Assembly (NCBI GenBank): GCA_040954595.2
Contig: CM082596.2
Coordinates: forward strand, 8,184,001-8,248,000
Reading direction: 5' to 3'
Source of the DNA: Balanoglossus misakiensis
Taxonomy: Eukaryota > Hemichordata
DNA length: 64,000 nucleotides
A model generated the notes under the pieces. It made no database searches. It was not told the DNA's origin and worked only from the letters and a program-made list of their open reading frames with translations. Each line of letters opens with the position of its first letter. Positions within the stretch are counted from its first letter, which is position 1. Of this stretch, positions 51,283-63,739 are shown piece after piece. Both the position numbers and the translations under genes were made by a program.

Positions 51283-54200
51283 CTATCTGCGTTCTTCCAA
51301 TTTCTCGAACATCTGTTCAATCAATCTGACCATATCGTCTCTTCCCATGGTGCTGAATATTGCCAACAGATTCTCGAAGTTGCTTTCGAAGACAGGTCCC
51401 GTTACATGTGGATACTTCTGTTTTGTTGTTTTCTGGGCCCTTGAAACTTGTGAGGATGATGATGTGTGCATTTCTGCAAGACAATCTTCGGTGGCATCTG
51501 TGTCATCTGTGTCATATGTCATGGTCTCTTGTCCTCGTTGAAATTGGACGCTTGAGTCTAGTGGTTGTGATGATGGTGACATTTTTGCAGCTGTGACTGT
51601 GTCTTTTCCCATGGTGTTAAACTTCGCAATTAGACTATGAACATTAGAAAGAGGTCTCTGTATTGGTCTTTCTGTTTTCTGAGCCTTCACTTCTTCATCA
51701 GCAGAATCTTGTTGGGGTGATGATGTTGATGACTGTGACATTTTTGCTGAATGACCTTCGGTGGCATCTATGTCATATGAGATGGCACAGGCACCTGCAG
51801 CTGTAGTGGTGTCTTGTCCTCGTCGGAATTGGACGCTTGAGTCTGGTTGTTGTGATGACGGTGACATCGTTGCAAAACCACTATCAACATTTTGTGTGTC
51901 ATGAGAAGTGGTCCGGAATTCTGCAGCTGTAGTGGTGTCTTTTCCTCGTTGGAATTGGACGCTTGAGTCTGGTGGTTGTGATGATGGTGACATCGTTGCA
52001 ATACCACTATCAACATTATGTGTGTCATGAGAAGTGGTTGTGAATTCTACAGCTGTAGTGGTGTCTTGTCCTCGTTGGAATTGGACGCTTGAGTCTGGTG
52101 GTTGTGATGATGGTGACATCGTTGCAATACCACTATCAACATTATGTGTGTCATGAGAAGTGGTTGTGAATTCTACAGCTGTAGTGGTGTCTTGTCCTCG
52201 TTGGAATTGGACGCTTGAGTCTGGTGGTTGTGATGACGGTGACATCGTTGCAAAACCACTATCAACATTTTGTGTGTCATGAGAAGTGGTCGGGAATTCT
52301 GCAGCTGTAGTGGTGTCTTTTCCTTGTCGGAATTGGACGCTTGAGTCTGGTTGTTGTGATGACGGTGACATCGTTGCCAAACCACTATCAACATTTTGTG
52401 TGTCATGAAAAGTGGCCGGGAATTCTGCAGCTGTAGTGGTGTCTTGTCCTCGTTGGAATTGGACGCTTGAGTCTGGTTGTTGTGATGATGGTGACATCGT
52501 TGCCAAACCACTATCAACATTTTGTGTGTCATGAAAAGTGGCCGGGAATTCTGCAGCTGTAGTGGTGTCTTGTCCTCGTCGAAGTTGTTTCTTCTCTGCG
52601 CATCTACGACACCACTCGTCGAAGATGCAGTCTGTAACTGGTTTGCCTGCCAGACGTGCCGCTTCTTTCAGTACCATGACATCTGTGTTCCTGATTCCCA
52701 TATGTTGAGCCATTTTGCCATAGTGCAGAGGCTCTATAGTTTCAATATCCATTGTCAGGGTCAGTGTTTTTCTGGTTTCTTCAAGCATCCATTTGATATC
52801 ACAGCGTTTCCATTTCTTCAGTAAGATTGTTGTGTCATGACCTTGACAAAGCAGGTCACAAACATCTTCTGCTTTACCAACTTTTTTGTTGTACACTTTC
52901 TTTCCCATGTCTTCTGCACGTAGCACATCATTGAGAGTGTAAAAACCAACTTTTTCCATGTTGCTGTGGTTTGCAAGAGAATCTGCACTCAGGATAAGCT
53001 GATTCATCCTGTTGCCTGGACACGCGATCGAGAAGACATCCTGTATGTCTTTGGAAACCATCTCAAGAAGCTTGTAGCCCTCACCAATCGACTTCTTGTC
53101 TTCAACTCGTACGCAGACATTGACTGCCCTTCTGCCATTGGTCATAAAGACAAGACCTTCAACATCATGACACACTTTGATACCATTTCTCCATAAGCCA
53201 CTGGGCGGTTGGCCAAGCTCTGTGAAATGCTTATATAGACGGGTCTGTAATCTTGGGAAAAAGCCTGCCGTGAAGGAATCTGTTTCATCATGGCATTCAA
53301 AACGTCTTCCAAGGTAGATTGTCTTCATACGATTCAATTCCCATTGATCTTCAGGCATATCATCGTCTTGAAGCCCTGGTATGAGGAACAGTTTCTCTCC
53401 AGTCTTTGTGATGCCCTTTGCTGGACAGAGAAGCTCAAAATCCTCCAGAAGGTCGATGAGAAGTTTGATGTTTACACCTTCACCAACTACATCTTCTATC
53501 TTATCCAAGGTCTGAAAGCGATCTCTCTCGAATCTGGAACTGAACTGTGCAAATAAATGGGTAGCCAACATTGGTCCAAATATCCTGTAACACAACCAGC
53601 TTGGATCCAATACCACGACATCTTCTCTTTCCGAAGATGACTTCTTCACAAACAAAAGCTGTACACAAGAAAAGAAATATTTCAATAAATGAAAATCTGT
53701 ATGTTGCACATTTCTGTAATTGCAAGGCACAATATGAAATTTAACGTATAAGCTCCAACAAAATAATATGGCTGGCATGTGGTGAGATTTAGATAAATTA
53801 TTATCAATGACATACTGAAGTTTCTTGTTACTGACCTCTCCTATGTCATGCAGGTAGTTGGTGGCTTTTTGTAAAAAACTTTCGTCAATCGTAGGATATT
53901 TTTCTTTGATTTTTGCCATGTACAATGTCCAATAAATGCCAGGGAACTCCTTGTCATATAATTCACTCTTCATTTCCATTATTTTGGCACAAACACTTGG
54001 AAGAGTTTTCACTGTCTAAGAATGAAAAGAAATTGATAACATGTCAAATGTTATGTGAAGTAGCCACATTTATTTCATTCAGTAAAAAAGTCATCGGGGG
54101 AAATTTTAAATAACACCATGACTTGTTTACAAGTCTCACAAAATGACACATAAAACAAGGCATTATGTTTATGCATTCCAGTCAACTTTTGCCAAAGTAG

Positions 54201-57200
54201 AAATTCAAATTTAGCAGACTGAGTATGATGCTTGTCCGGTGGTTTTACATTAACTGGACTATTATAGTGTATTTATGTTTATAAAGCTTAACTATTCAGA
54301 GGCAAAATATTGTTACCTTTTTCTGATTTAAACAGTCACGGATTTTCTTCATTTCACTGCCTGTAGAATCACGGCAATTCAACAGAAATTTGTCACTCAC
54401 TATGTCTAAATTCTCTTGAAACATAGTCTGTGCTTTTGTCAGAATTTCCTCCAGCATATGGTTTGCTGTGAATTATAAAGAGATGACAATATTAATTGCC
54501 AGATTACTCCATATGCAGAAACTAAGGCAAAAAAAGTTCTGCTGTGAACCTTAATCTCTCAATAGTGCATAAAACAGTCATTAACCCTTTCACCCCAGTT
54601 CCCTCCATCCATCCGTCCGTCCGTCATACATACATACATACATACATATTGGTACATACATGTACATATGAACTAGATTGTTAGATTTGCATATGAGCTG
54701 ACCAACCTAGAGCCTCGTATTCATTCTCCACCTCATCAGCTCGACTTGCAACCAGTATCACCACTGGTTTCTTGTATCCTTCACCTGGCTGATCGAATGA
54801 ATACCTGTCCATGTGGGTTGTTCCTTTCAGAAACCGCAACCAAAACAAAATCTACAAATGAGAATATTTGTATAAATTATACAAATATTTTATTAATTTT
54901 GAGGCAAATTTATGAGATTATAATTCAAGAAAAGTGTGATATTTTGACAATGATCAGTTTCTTCTGTCTTGGGGTATGGAAAGTGATAAATGATGCAATT
55001 CATATGGACTTCCAGTCTCATGCATGTCTAGTAAATTTTTTGTGAAGATTCTTACCTGTGGGAACACACGTTCATAGCTGCTAAGTTGACCTTTCTCGTC
55101 TGTAGCTTTGAACACCAATATGGAGACAGCATTGGGTGCTCCCAGAAACATGTTATGAGTGACGTAATACTCAGCCTGGCCGGCAAAATCCCAAACACTG
55201 CACTTTCCTACGCCAGGAATATGAACACTTTGGACATCAATACCAGGTGTGGGAATGTGTCCACTGTGTTCAAATTCCATGGTTGTTTCTTCACTCTTTG
55301 ATAAGGAAAAGTGAAAGAAAAAAATTTCACTATATACAAACACAAAATGTCACAATTTCATCAACCATGCGTATGCTTTAATTATCCAAAGTTCACCTGT
55401 GGCATTCTGTCAGTAGTTTTCTAATACATGTATGCACCATACATACAATGTGAATGTTACGGCTAAACTAAAACTTTTATGCAAATTAATCAATATCAAC
55501 ATACCCTCTGAAGTGACTTGAATAGTGTAGTCTTACCAACTCCACCATCTCCAGCAAAGAACAACTTAAGAGTGTCGCATTCCTCACCTGATTCCTTCAT
55601 CAGGTCACTGAACTCATTTCGTTTCTTTTTTAATAAAAAAAAAAAATCATGAAAATGCATTTATGCTATATTTGTGAGTTTGACACCACAGTGATCTCAT
55701 CCATATGAATGAACACTTTTAATCAATAAGAATTACCACATTTCAGGTTATATATTGATAAAATTCATGGTAATATGAAAATTACACTCACCCTAATGTA
55801 ATCCAATAGCACATCCTTAGCAGTGCGATTTACAGCGACATCAAGCGGTGTCCTTCCGGTCTAAGTTTTATTAGGATAAAAAGTATTAAAACTGAATTAT
55901 TATGTTGATGTTGATAAGATAATAGTAGTATTAAATAATGTAACTGATAACATCAATGATTCAAAATGTATTAAATTCCAAAATAATGTTGAAGTCAATT
56001 CTATTTCATATTTTATGAAAAAAGAATGACAACATCATGTGACATCATGAACAAAATCTAAATGCACCCAATTGAATCTTTTACAATTGTCAGCAGATTT
56101 TGAATGAAACTATCAAGAAACTTACATATTAACAAAATGAAAGTTGATCAGAAAACACGGTAGAGTGTCATGAAATGAAATATTTGAAAATGGAAAAATA
56201 CCTGATTTTTGCAGTCAATATCAGCTCCATATTGTAACAGCAGTTTCACAACTTTTCCATAATCCCTGTAATTATATACTTCCCCCATTGCTGCCATATG
56301 AAGTGCTGTGTTGCCATCCTATACAAAGAAACAAAAGCATAATCAGCGCACCAACAAAGTTACTGGAATCATTATCAGAGGTACAGAAAACTAGTCACAG
56401 AATGGTAGTACATGTCTGTTAAGGCAGTTTCCTTGTGAGTATGTAATTTCTTGCCAAAACTGTGGTGTTCAACTAACCTAAATATGTTCTCTGTTTGTTG
56501 AGAGATATATTTGAAGAATAACTAAAACAAAAACTAGCTGTCACTGTATCTTCTTTAAAATAAGGATCCATAGCATTATCAAACAAAGAAACATATTACA
56601 TTGTAATGGATATTTCTTTCCATTAACCTGTAGAAGTCATGGTATTTACCTTGTTTTGAATGTTAGCATCAGCTTTGTGTTCCAATAACAATCTGACACG
56701 GCCTTCATCACTATCCCTTGCTGCCTTGTGCAAAGGTGTGTTTCCATCCTGTAAGTAATGAAGGAGGAGCATGAGAATAATATGTCACAAAAATTGAAAT
56801 GTAATATGAGGTTTCCTTAAACAAACAAACAAACAAATACATGTTTGTTTGTTGATTAGAATTAACCTATAGAAGTCAGGTTTGTATTTACCTTGTTTTG
56901 TATGTTAGCATCAGCTTTGTGTTCCAATAACAATTTGACATGGCCTTCACCGCCATCCCTTGCTGCAGAGTGCAAAGGTGTGTCTCCATCCTGTAAGTAA
57001 TGAAGGAGGAGCATGAGAATAATGTCACAAAAATTGAAATGTAATGTGAGATTTCCTTAAACAAACACACAAACAAATGTTTATATGTTGATTAGAATTA
57101 ACCTGTAGAAGTCATGTTGGTATTTACCTTGTTTTGTATGTTAGCATCAGCTTTGTGTTCCAATAACAATCTGAGACAGCCTTCATCACCAGACCTTGCT

Positions 57201-60200
57201 GCTGCATAGTGCAAAGGTGTGTCTCCATCCTGTAAGTAATGAAGGAGGAGCATGAGAACAATGTCACAATAATTGAAATGTAATGTGAGGTTTCCTTAAA
57301 CAAACAAACAAACAAACAAACAAACAAACAAATACATGTTTGTTTGTTGATTAGAATTAACCTATAGAAGTCAGGTTTGTATTTACCTTGTTTTGTATGT
57401 TAGCATCAGCTTTGTGTTCCAATAACAATTTGACATGGCCTTCACCGCCATCCCTTGCTGCAGAGTGCAAAGGTGTGTCTCCATCCTGTAAGTAATGAAG
57501 GAGGAGCATGAGAATAATGTCACAAAAATTGAAATGTAATGTGAGATTTCCTTAAACAAACACACAAACAAATGTTTATATGTTGATTAGAATTAACCTG
57601 TAGAAGTCATGTTGGTATTTACCTTGTTTTGTATGTTAGCATCAGCTTTGTGTTCCAATAACAATTTGACATGGCCTTCACCGCCATCCCTTGCTGCAGA
57701 GTGCAAAGGTGTGTCTCCATCCTGTAAGTAATGAAGGAGGAGCATGAGAATAATGTCACAAAAATTGAAATGTAATGTGAGATTTCCTTAAACAAACACA
57801 CAAACAAATGTTTATATGTTGATTAGAATTAACCTGTAGAAGTCATGTTGGTATTTACCTTGTTTTGTATGTTAGCATCAGCTTTGTGTTCCAATAACAA
57901 TCTGAGACAGCCTTCATCACCAGACCTTGCTGCTGCATAGTGCAAAGGTGTGTCTCCATCCTGTAAGTAATGAAGGAGGAGCATGAGAACAATGTCACAA
58001 TAATTGAAATGTAATGTGAGGTTTCCTTAAACAAACAAACAAACAAACAAACAAACAAACAAATACATGTTTGTTTGTTGATTAGAATTAACCTATAGAA
58101 GTCAGGTTTGTATTTACCTTGTTTTGTATGTTAGCATCAGCTTTGTGTTCCAATAACAATTTGACATGGCCTTCACCGCCATCCCTTGCTGCAGAGTGCA
58201 AAGGTGTGTCTCCATCCTGTAAGTAATGAAGGAGGAGCATGAGAATAATGTCACAAAAATTGAAATGTAATGTGAGATTTCCTTAAACAAACACACAAAC
58301 AAATGTTTATATGTTGATTAGAATTAACCTGTAGAAGTCATGTTGGTATTTACCTTGTTTTGTATGTTAGCATCAGCTTTGTGTTCCAATAACAATCTGA
58401 GACAGCCTTCATCACCAGACCTTGCTGCTGCATAGTGCAAAGGTGTGTCTCCATCCTGTAAGTAATGAAGGAGGAGCATGAGAACAATGTCACAATAATT
58501 GAAATGTAATGTGAGGTTTCCTTAAACAAACAAACAAACAAACAAACAAACAAATACATGTCTGTTTGTTGATTAGAATTAACCTATAGAAGTCAGGTTT
58601 GTATTTACCTTGTTTTGTATGTTAGCATCAGCTTTGTGTTCCAATAACAATCTGACACGGTCTTCATGAACATACCTTGCTGAAATGTGCAAAGGTGTGT
58701 TTCCATCCTGTAAGTAATGAAGGAGGAGCATGAGAACAATGTCACAATAATTGAAATGTAATGTTGGGTTTCCTAAACAAACAAGCAAATGTTTATATTT
58801 CATAGAATTAACCTGTAGAAGTCAGGTTTGTATTTACCTTGTTTTGTATGTTAGCATCAGCTTTGTGTTCCAATAACAATCTGACACGGCCTCCATCACC
58901 ATACCTTGCTGCTGCAAAGTGCAAAGGTGTGTTTCCATCCTGTAAGTAATGAAGGAGGAGCATGAGAACAATGTCACAATAATTGAAATGTAATGTGGGG
59001 TTTCCTTGAACAAACAAACAAACAAACAAACAAACAATCAAATGTTTTTATGTTGATTAGAATTAACCTGTAGAAGTCATGTTGGTATTTACCTTGTTTT
59101 GTATGTTAGCATCAGCTTTGTGTTCCAATAACAATCTGACACGGCCTTCATCATCATCCCTTGCTGCTGCAGAGTGCAAAGGTGTGTCTCCATCCTGTAA
59201 GTAATGAAGGAGGAGCATGAGAACAGTGTCACAAAAATTGAAATGCTACAGAGACTAGCCATTGACCAGTGAGCACAATGGGACCAATATAAAAGGCAAA
59301 ATTTTGGGTTCACCTGTAACACCTGCTTAACTCATTAATTATGTGCATAACTAATTCCAGGCTAACTAATAGGGCCAGAGGTTTTGTTCCTGTTGGACAT
59401 GGGCCAGTATAGGGTCAAAAATTTTGGGTGACCTCAGGTGACCGTTGACCTACCTTCCTATATCTCCGCATCCAGAGCAATTACAGACTTGGCGTTTGGA
59501 GGGTTGGGACTAAAATTGAAAAGCCATAGGTCACCTGTGACACCTGCTTACCTCATTAGTTATGTGCATACCTAATTCCAGGCTAACCAATAGGGCTAGA
59601 GGTTAGATTTTTGTTGAACATGGACAATTATGGGGTCAAAATTTTTTGCTCAAATTTCGGATGACCTCAGGTGACTTTTGACCTACTTTCCTATATCTCG
59701 GCATCCACAGCTGTATACTTGGCGTTTGGAGGGTTGGGACTAACATGGACAAGCCAAATTTGGGGGCCACCTGTGACACCTGCTTATCTCATTAATTATG
59801 TGCATACCTAATTCCAGGCTAACCAATATGGCTAAAGGTTACGTTCTTGTGGGACATGGACCAGTATGGGGTCAAAATTATCTCCCAAATTTCTGTTGAC
59901 CACACATGACCTTTGACGTAAATATGACGTAAATGCAAAATACTACATAAATTAACAGTCTGCTGACTTTATATTTGGAAAGAATAAGCACACACCTGTA
60001 ATGATTACCGCTATGTGCTATGTTCTATGTTGGCTTGGGCCCGCTATTGCTGCTTGGCAGCTATATTTGGAATTGTTATTTATATATGCAGAATATAATA
60101 AAACTCTTGTATCCGTAGTGGCCATTCACCCAAAAGAAATGACTATTTGCACACTCTTTGCAGCAAGAGGAAACATTTGATTGTGTGCATGGTTTAAATG

Positions 60201-63200
60201 ACACTCTAAAAAAGTAATGTTTACATGACTGTCCATGAAAGATTCATCCAGAGTTTCCACTGTGGTCATGAAGTCAATCAACATGTGTAGCCGCTTTCAT
60301 TACCCCTTTAAATGAAGTAATAAGTCAGTTCACGTACCTCATTCTTAGCATTGACGTCTGCACGATGACTTATCAACACCTTGACAGCATCCACTCCACC
60401 TTTCTCGCACGCTGCATGCAATGCCGTAGAATCACTCTGGAATGAAGGCGTTTAAAGTTGGAATAAAAATGATATCATCATTCAATTTGATACATTGCAT
60501 GTGTGTCAACCATCTGATTAAAATCAGATGTAGGGAACGGCGACATGGTTTTTTTATGCTGTCCTAAAAAAAATACGTCCCGTTCCCTACATCTGATTTT
60601 AATCAGATGGGTGTGTCAAGTTGAAGTGTTTGATCTTTTGTTGAAGAACTCAAAAAATGTCATCACTTTGAGCTTCAGTGCACAGCTCTTATTATAATAT
60701 ATGTACTTGAACCCGATGATCTTGGTAATTTTTTCTGAGGTTGAGTGGATAATTCACTGTACATGTATGAGAGAGATTATGATTGAACTGACAATTTACA
60801 GGTATTGAGACGGTTTCAGTAAGAAAGATGTCTTTTGCATGCGATATGCCATACTGCCATCAGATACAGTGTAATGTACTGATATGGCATGTCATTATCT
60901 GCTATGTCTTTCACCAAGCAATGATGTTTGATTCATCCCATCATCATGCCTGTTATCAGCACAAGTATAACAGGGACCATCACAACAGGTTGGAACATCC
61001 ATTAATTGTGACAGGGTGGGAGACCAAAATTTGATAAGTAGCTTAATTTTCTATTTGACAAACTCAAACCATTCGCGTGTTACCGGTATTGCTAATTATA
61101 TTACTATGGCCTGTGCGGCGCATTTTAATTGGTCGAGATGAACGACGTCACTGACTGTGGCTAAATTTGTATATGTGACCGTATACCTTTAACAATACCC
61201 TCCCTTGTTGTCTCTCCCTCGTTGTCACCTTTTCGAACCACTTTTCTTACAAAAATACTTTGTCACCTTTTATGGAGTTGAAAAGAACGCAGGTGCATCG
61301 TCCTGCTCTCCAGGTGTAGTACGTCCGTAGAATAATGGAAGCCAATACCATAGTTATTCTACGCATGTTTCGTCTCTTGAAATGTATTAAAACTGCCCTT
61401 TTTAGTTGCTTTCATTTGATAACTATGCGATCGTCAATAAATGGAAATTAAACCCCAAAACCGTGTACCAAAAAACGTGCAGGAAGGATTTAAAACGGTA
61501 CGTTTATTATTATCAGCGGCAGTTAGAACAACTTCGTATAGGCCTTACGGTTTGTTCATAATCGTCGACATGCATGGCATCGTGGACATTGCAGGGTCTA
61601 TGTCTGCACGCATCGACAAATACAATACACGTAGAGCATTGCCTTTGAAAGAAACTTATCCCCGTCGATTTTCCGAATATGTTTTTAAAATCATGAACTT
61701 GACATTTCGCCATGTCAGATCCGCGCAAAATGTGTCTGTTTATTGGAAATGACACGTCGAATGTGTAAAGAGCGCTGCGCGTCGAAGTTGCTGACGTCAC
61801 TGTAGTATTTTCAACTCGCGTCTTCTGCTTGCGCAGGAAGTGAAAGTGAATTAACCCATCGGAACGTTGCCGTTTTTGACACCCGGTTTGTACTTTGAAG
61901 CCCAAAATTGTGGGTGTCGTTCCACTTTAACGTTTGTTTATGGGCGGGGGCTCGAGGAAAGCCAAAATTCATGGGCTCGGAAGCCTCACCCATAAATTTT
62001 TGGCTTTCCCCTCGCCCTTGCCCATAAACACGGAACCGTGCCATAAACAAACGTTAATGGTCAGGGCGCTGTCCATTATTTCTATAATATTTTGAGTGAA
62101 ACTGCTTTTGATGAGCTATAACATGAAACAGTGGAAATCTAGAAGAGCATTGAGCTACTAGCAGTTAAAGCTTATTCTTTTTTTTAAAACAGCAGACTAA
62201 CTTCTTTGTAAATTTCTACATCACTTGATCGACACTAAAGTCATATGAAAACCTGTTGATGATACAAGACCTAGAGAGTGTAGTTGTATGATGGCTTCTC
62301 TTTGCCTTTTATATTGGTCAGGTGACTTTCAAGAGAAGGGCTTCAAGACTATCATGAATTTTACAAATGTATTTCCTATCACAATTACATAATGCTAAAA
62401 TGGAAATTATAATTCTGATATTTAGAATTCAAATTCTTTGCTGTTTCATAAGTAGTTATCCATGTGTTATTTTTACGCGGGATGACTTCCGGTTGATATG
62501 AAACACTTACCCATGGCCAGCTAAGGTATCTACCCCTTGCATTGACATTATATCCATCAGCTATCAGCGACTGGATCTTTGCAACGTCACCACGCGCTGC
62601 AGCATTGATGAGAACCTGCAACATTCAATTCGCAAAACTAGTCATGTTTTTAAATATTCTCAAAATGCAATCATAAAATAGCAAAAATATAATAGGAAAA
62701 CATGGAAATCTTCATTTATGAAGACAAACCGTGACACACTGTGGATAAAATGAAGACATCATATAGTGGGGAAACACTAGACTGTGTGATTATTTTTCAA
62801 CAAGATAAAACAGAATCTCAAAAGAGCAGCATGCAAACTGAAACACAAAAACCTGTGGTGGCACTCCCAAGTAGAACTGGCATTGTTTGTTCAGCAAAAT
62901 TTCAAGATAGCCCCTTTCTTGACAAAAATACTCATTATTTTGTGAAATACATGTATAGTTAAAAATTAGACAAAAATGCACCCCCTAATGTACATAAACT
63001 CTCTTGGCAATAATATTTTTATTACATGCCTCACCAGGTTGGTTTCATTGGATTGCCGTAACCTGGGCAACCAGTCAATATGACATTCACTGACATTCCA
63101 CATTTTCGGAATTGCCTATTCAAATCAATGCACTGATTTTGTACTCACATAGAGGCATGTATATAAAACACAAATAAATTAATTGCCAAGCAAATTAAGT

Positions 63201-63739
63201 TGCAGCCCTTTGATCTATGATACCGCACTTTATTGATCTTTAAAGTGTTGAAGTTTATCGACAATCTGTCAATTTATAGTTTTCACAATGTGACACACTC
63301 TACAATTTCATGTTCACGCAAAAATTGCATTGGTCAAATGCTTCAGTCCACTGGAATCATGAATAATCTCAAACATTATTCTGAAACACCAGTTACAATT
63401 AAATCAGTGTTTCATCTAGATGGGGGGATTCACCCCCTGTTGACATGTTGGCACCCCCTAGTAATTTGTCAAGGGGGGACCAGTGCCCCTTAAAATGACG
63501 TCATTCACATGTTAGAGATATTATATTCCCCCATTGCCAGAGTGGAATCCCCCCAACAAATTCTGGCAAAGGGGGAATTACCCCCCCCCCCCCCCCCCCC
63601 CTGTTGATGCCATCCTGGATGATACACTGTTTAATGTTTTCATCTTGATCAAACAGACCATATTTTCACTGGTGCAAACAGCTGAATGCAACTTTCAAAG
63701 GTCACTTACATTTGGGCCTTCATATTCCTGGTAAGCCAT
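51283..63739 (-). CDS. Ankyrin-ROC-COR-death protein (kinase-less DAPK1-like ROCO protein)
   Basis: Twenty-two exons join in phase: 63739-63710, 62615-62511, 60436-60338, eleven repeat exons between 59194 and 56650, 56318-56202, 55860-55792, 55624-55505, 55295-55056, 54851-54707, 54465-54317, 54015-53836 and 53658-51283, giving about 1577 residues. Order: about 15 ankyrin repeats (11-508); ROC GTPase with P-loop GDGGVGKTT (about 533-541), WDFAGQAEYY (from 583) and VASRAD as the likely G4 motif; COR with VVVLDPSWLC; a helical segment ending near 1145 that reads as a death or death-like fold (LTMDIETIEPLHYGKMAQHMG, ending FDEWCRR); then a repeat-rich tail and a short helical C-terminus. This is DAPK1 order without the N-terminal kinase. 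The start is firm: strong context (ACC ATG G) and an in-frame TAA six bases upstream. Likely a cytoplasmic GTPase-regulated scaffold in death or innate signalling, by architecture only. A spurious read-through of the 53659-53835 intron is possible because it lacks stops. Confidence 0.85.
51823..52578 (-). repeat. Coding minisatellite, six 126-bp units (42 residues each)
   Basis: Lies in the last exon of the ROCO gene just after the death-like segment, in frame throughout. Each unit starts RGQDTTTA or QGKDTTTA and ends SSVQF. Units 4 and 5 are identical in protein sequence; units 1 and 2 differ only at the last residue. A degenerate seventh unit (to about 51697) and a partial eighth follow. 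Each unit carries TQ or TH and SQ dipeptides and an MSPSSQ core. Confidence 0.95.
56650..59194 (-). repeat. Tandem array of eleven duplicated ankyrin exons with their introns
   Basis: Exons on the plus map: 56650-56748, 56892-56990, 57128-57229, 57387-57485, 57623-57721, 57859-57960, 58118-58216, 58354-58455, 58609-58707, 58838-58939 and 59093-59194. Each is exactly one ankyrin repeat (33 or 34 residues), flanked by the same TTACAG acceptor and AAG/GTAAATAC donor. Spacing is 229-259 bp. Every copy ends LLLEHKADANIQNK. Two main types alternate: SAARDGGEGHVK (99 bp) and YAAARSGDEGCLR (102 bp). Introns between copies are nearly identical and differ mainly in the length of a (CAAA)n tract. Confidence 0.97.
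59311..59935. repeat. Intronic minisatellite, three copies of about 220-236 bp
   Basis: Copies begin with CACCTGTRACACCTGCTTA at 59311, 59532 and 59768. Each contains TGTGCATAMCTAATTCCAGG and CTTTCCTATATCT-type segments. The third copy is truncated. It lies in the intron upstream (in sense) of the ankyrin exon array. Confidence 0.85.
60510..60610. mobile_element. Palindromic element family F with 9-bp target duplication, copy 2
   Basis: Same termini (CATCTGATTAAAATCAGATG, then TAGGGAACG) and a longer arm. Flanked by GTGTGTCAA on both sides. Just upstream (in sense) of the third ROCO exon. A single arm without partner is at about 42291-42307. Confidence 0.85.
61174..61192 (+). mobile_element. 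MITE family A terminus (solo fragment)
   Basis: Only the GTGACCGTATACCT terminus with the TTAA remains, in the second intron of the ROCO gene. Confidence 0.5.
61928..62057. mobile_element. Foldback element in ROCO intron
   Basis: TTAACGTTTGTTTATGG and its inverse CCATAAACAAACGTTAA bound a 130-bp hairpin with a second inner inverted pair (AAAGCCAAAATTCATGGGC region). TTAA at both ends. Confidence 0.75.
63577..63602. repeat. Homopolymer C tract
   Basis: About 23 consecutive C in the first ROCO intron, within a patchy region of short CCCCC and GGGGG runs. Similar G or C tracts occur at 1861-1879, 8693-8710, 28578-28589, 33364-33377 and 34712-34727. Confidence 0.9.

Noticed and set aside
51283-54012. 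Single 909-codon exon as the ROCO 3' exon
   Set aside because: Residues encoded by 53659-53835 interrupt the COR domain and are bounded by a good acceptor and donor; removing them restores HDIGE-LLFVKK in phase, so this is a stop-free intron.
56650-59194. CRISPR-like regular repeat array
   Set aside because: Repeats of 230-260 bp with coding exons and splice sites in a eukaryotic gene; they are duplicated exons.
61441-61905. Opposing open frames of 103 and 130 codons in a ROCO intron
   Set aside because: No domain, both strands open over the same bases, no splice or homology support.
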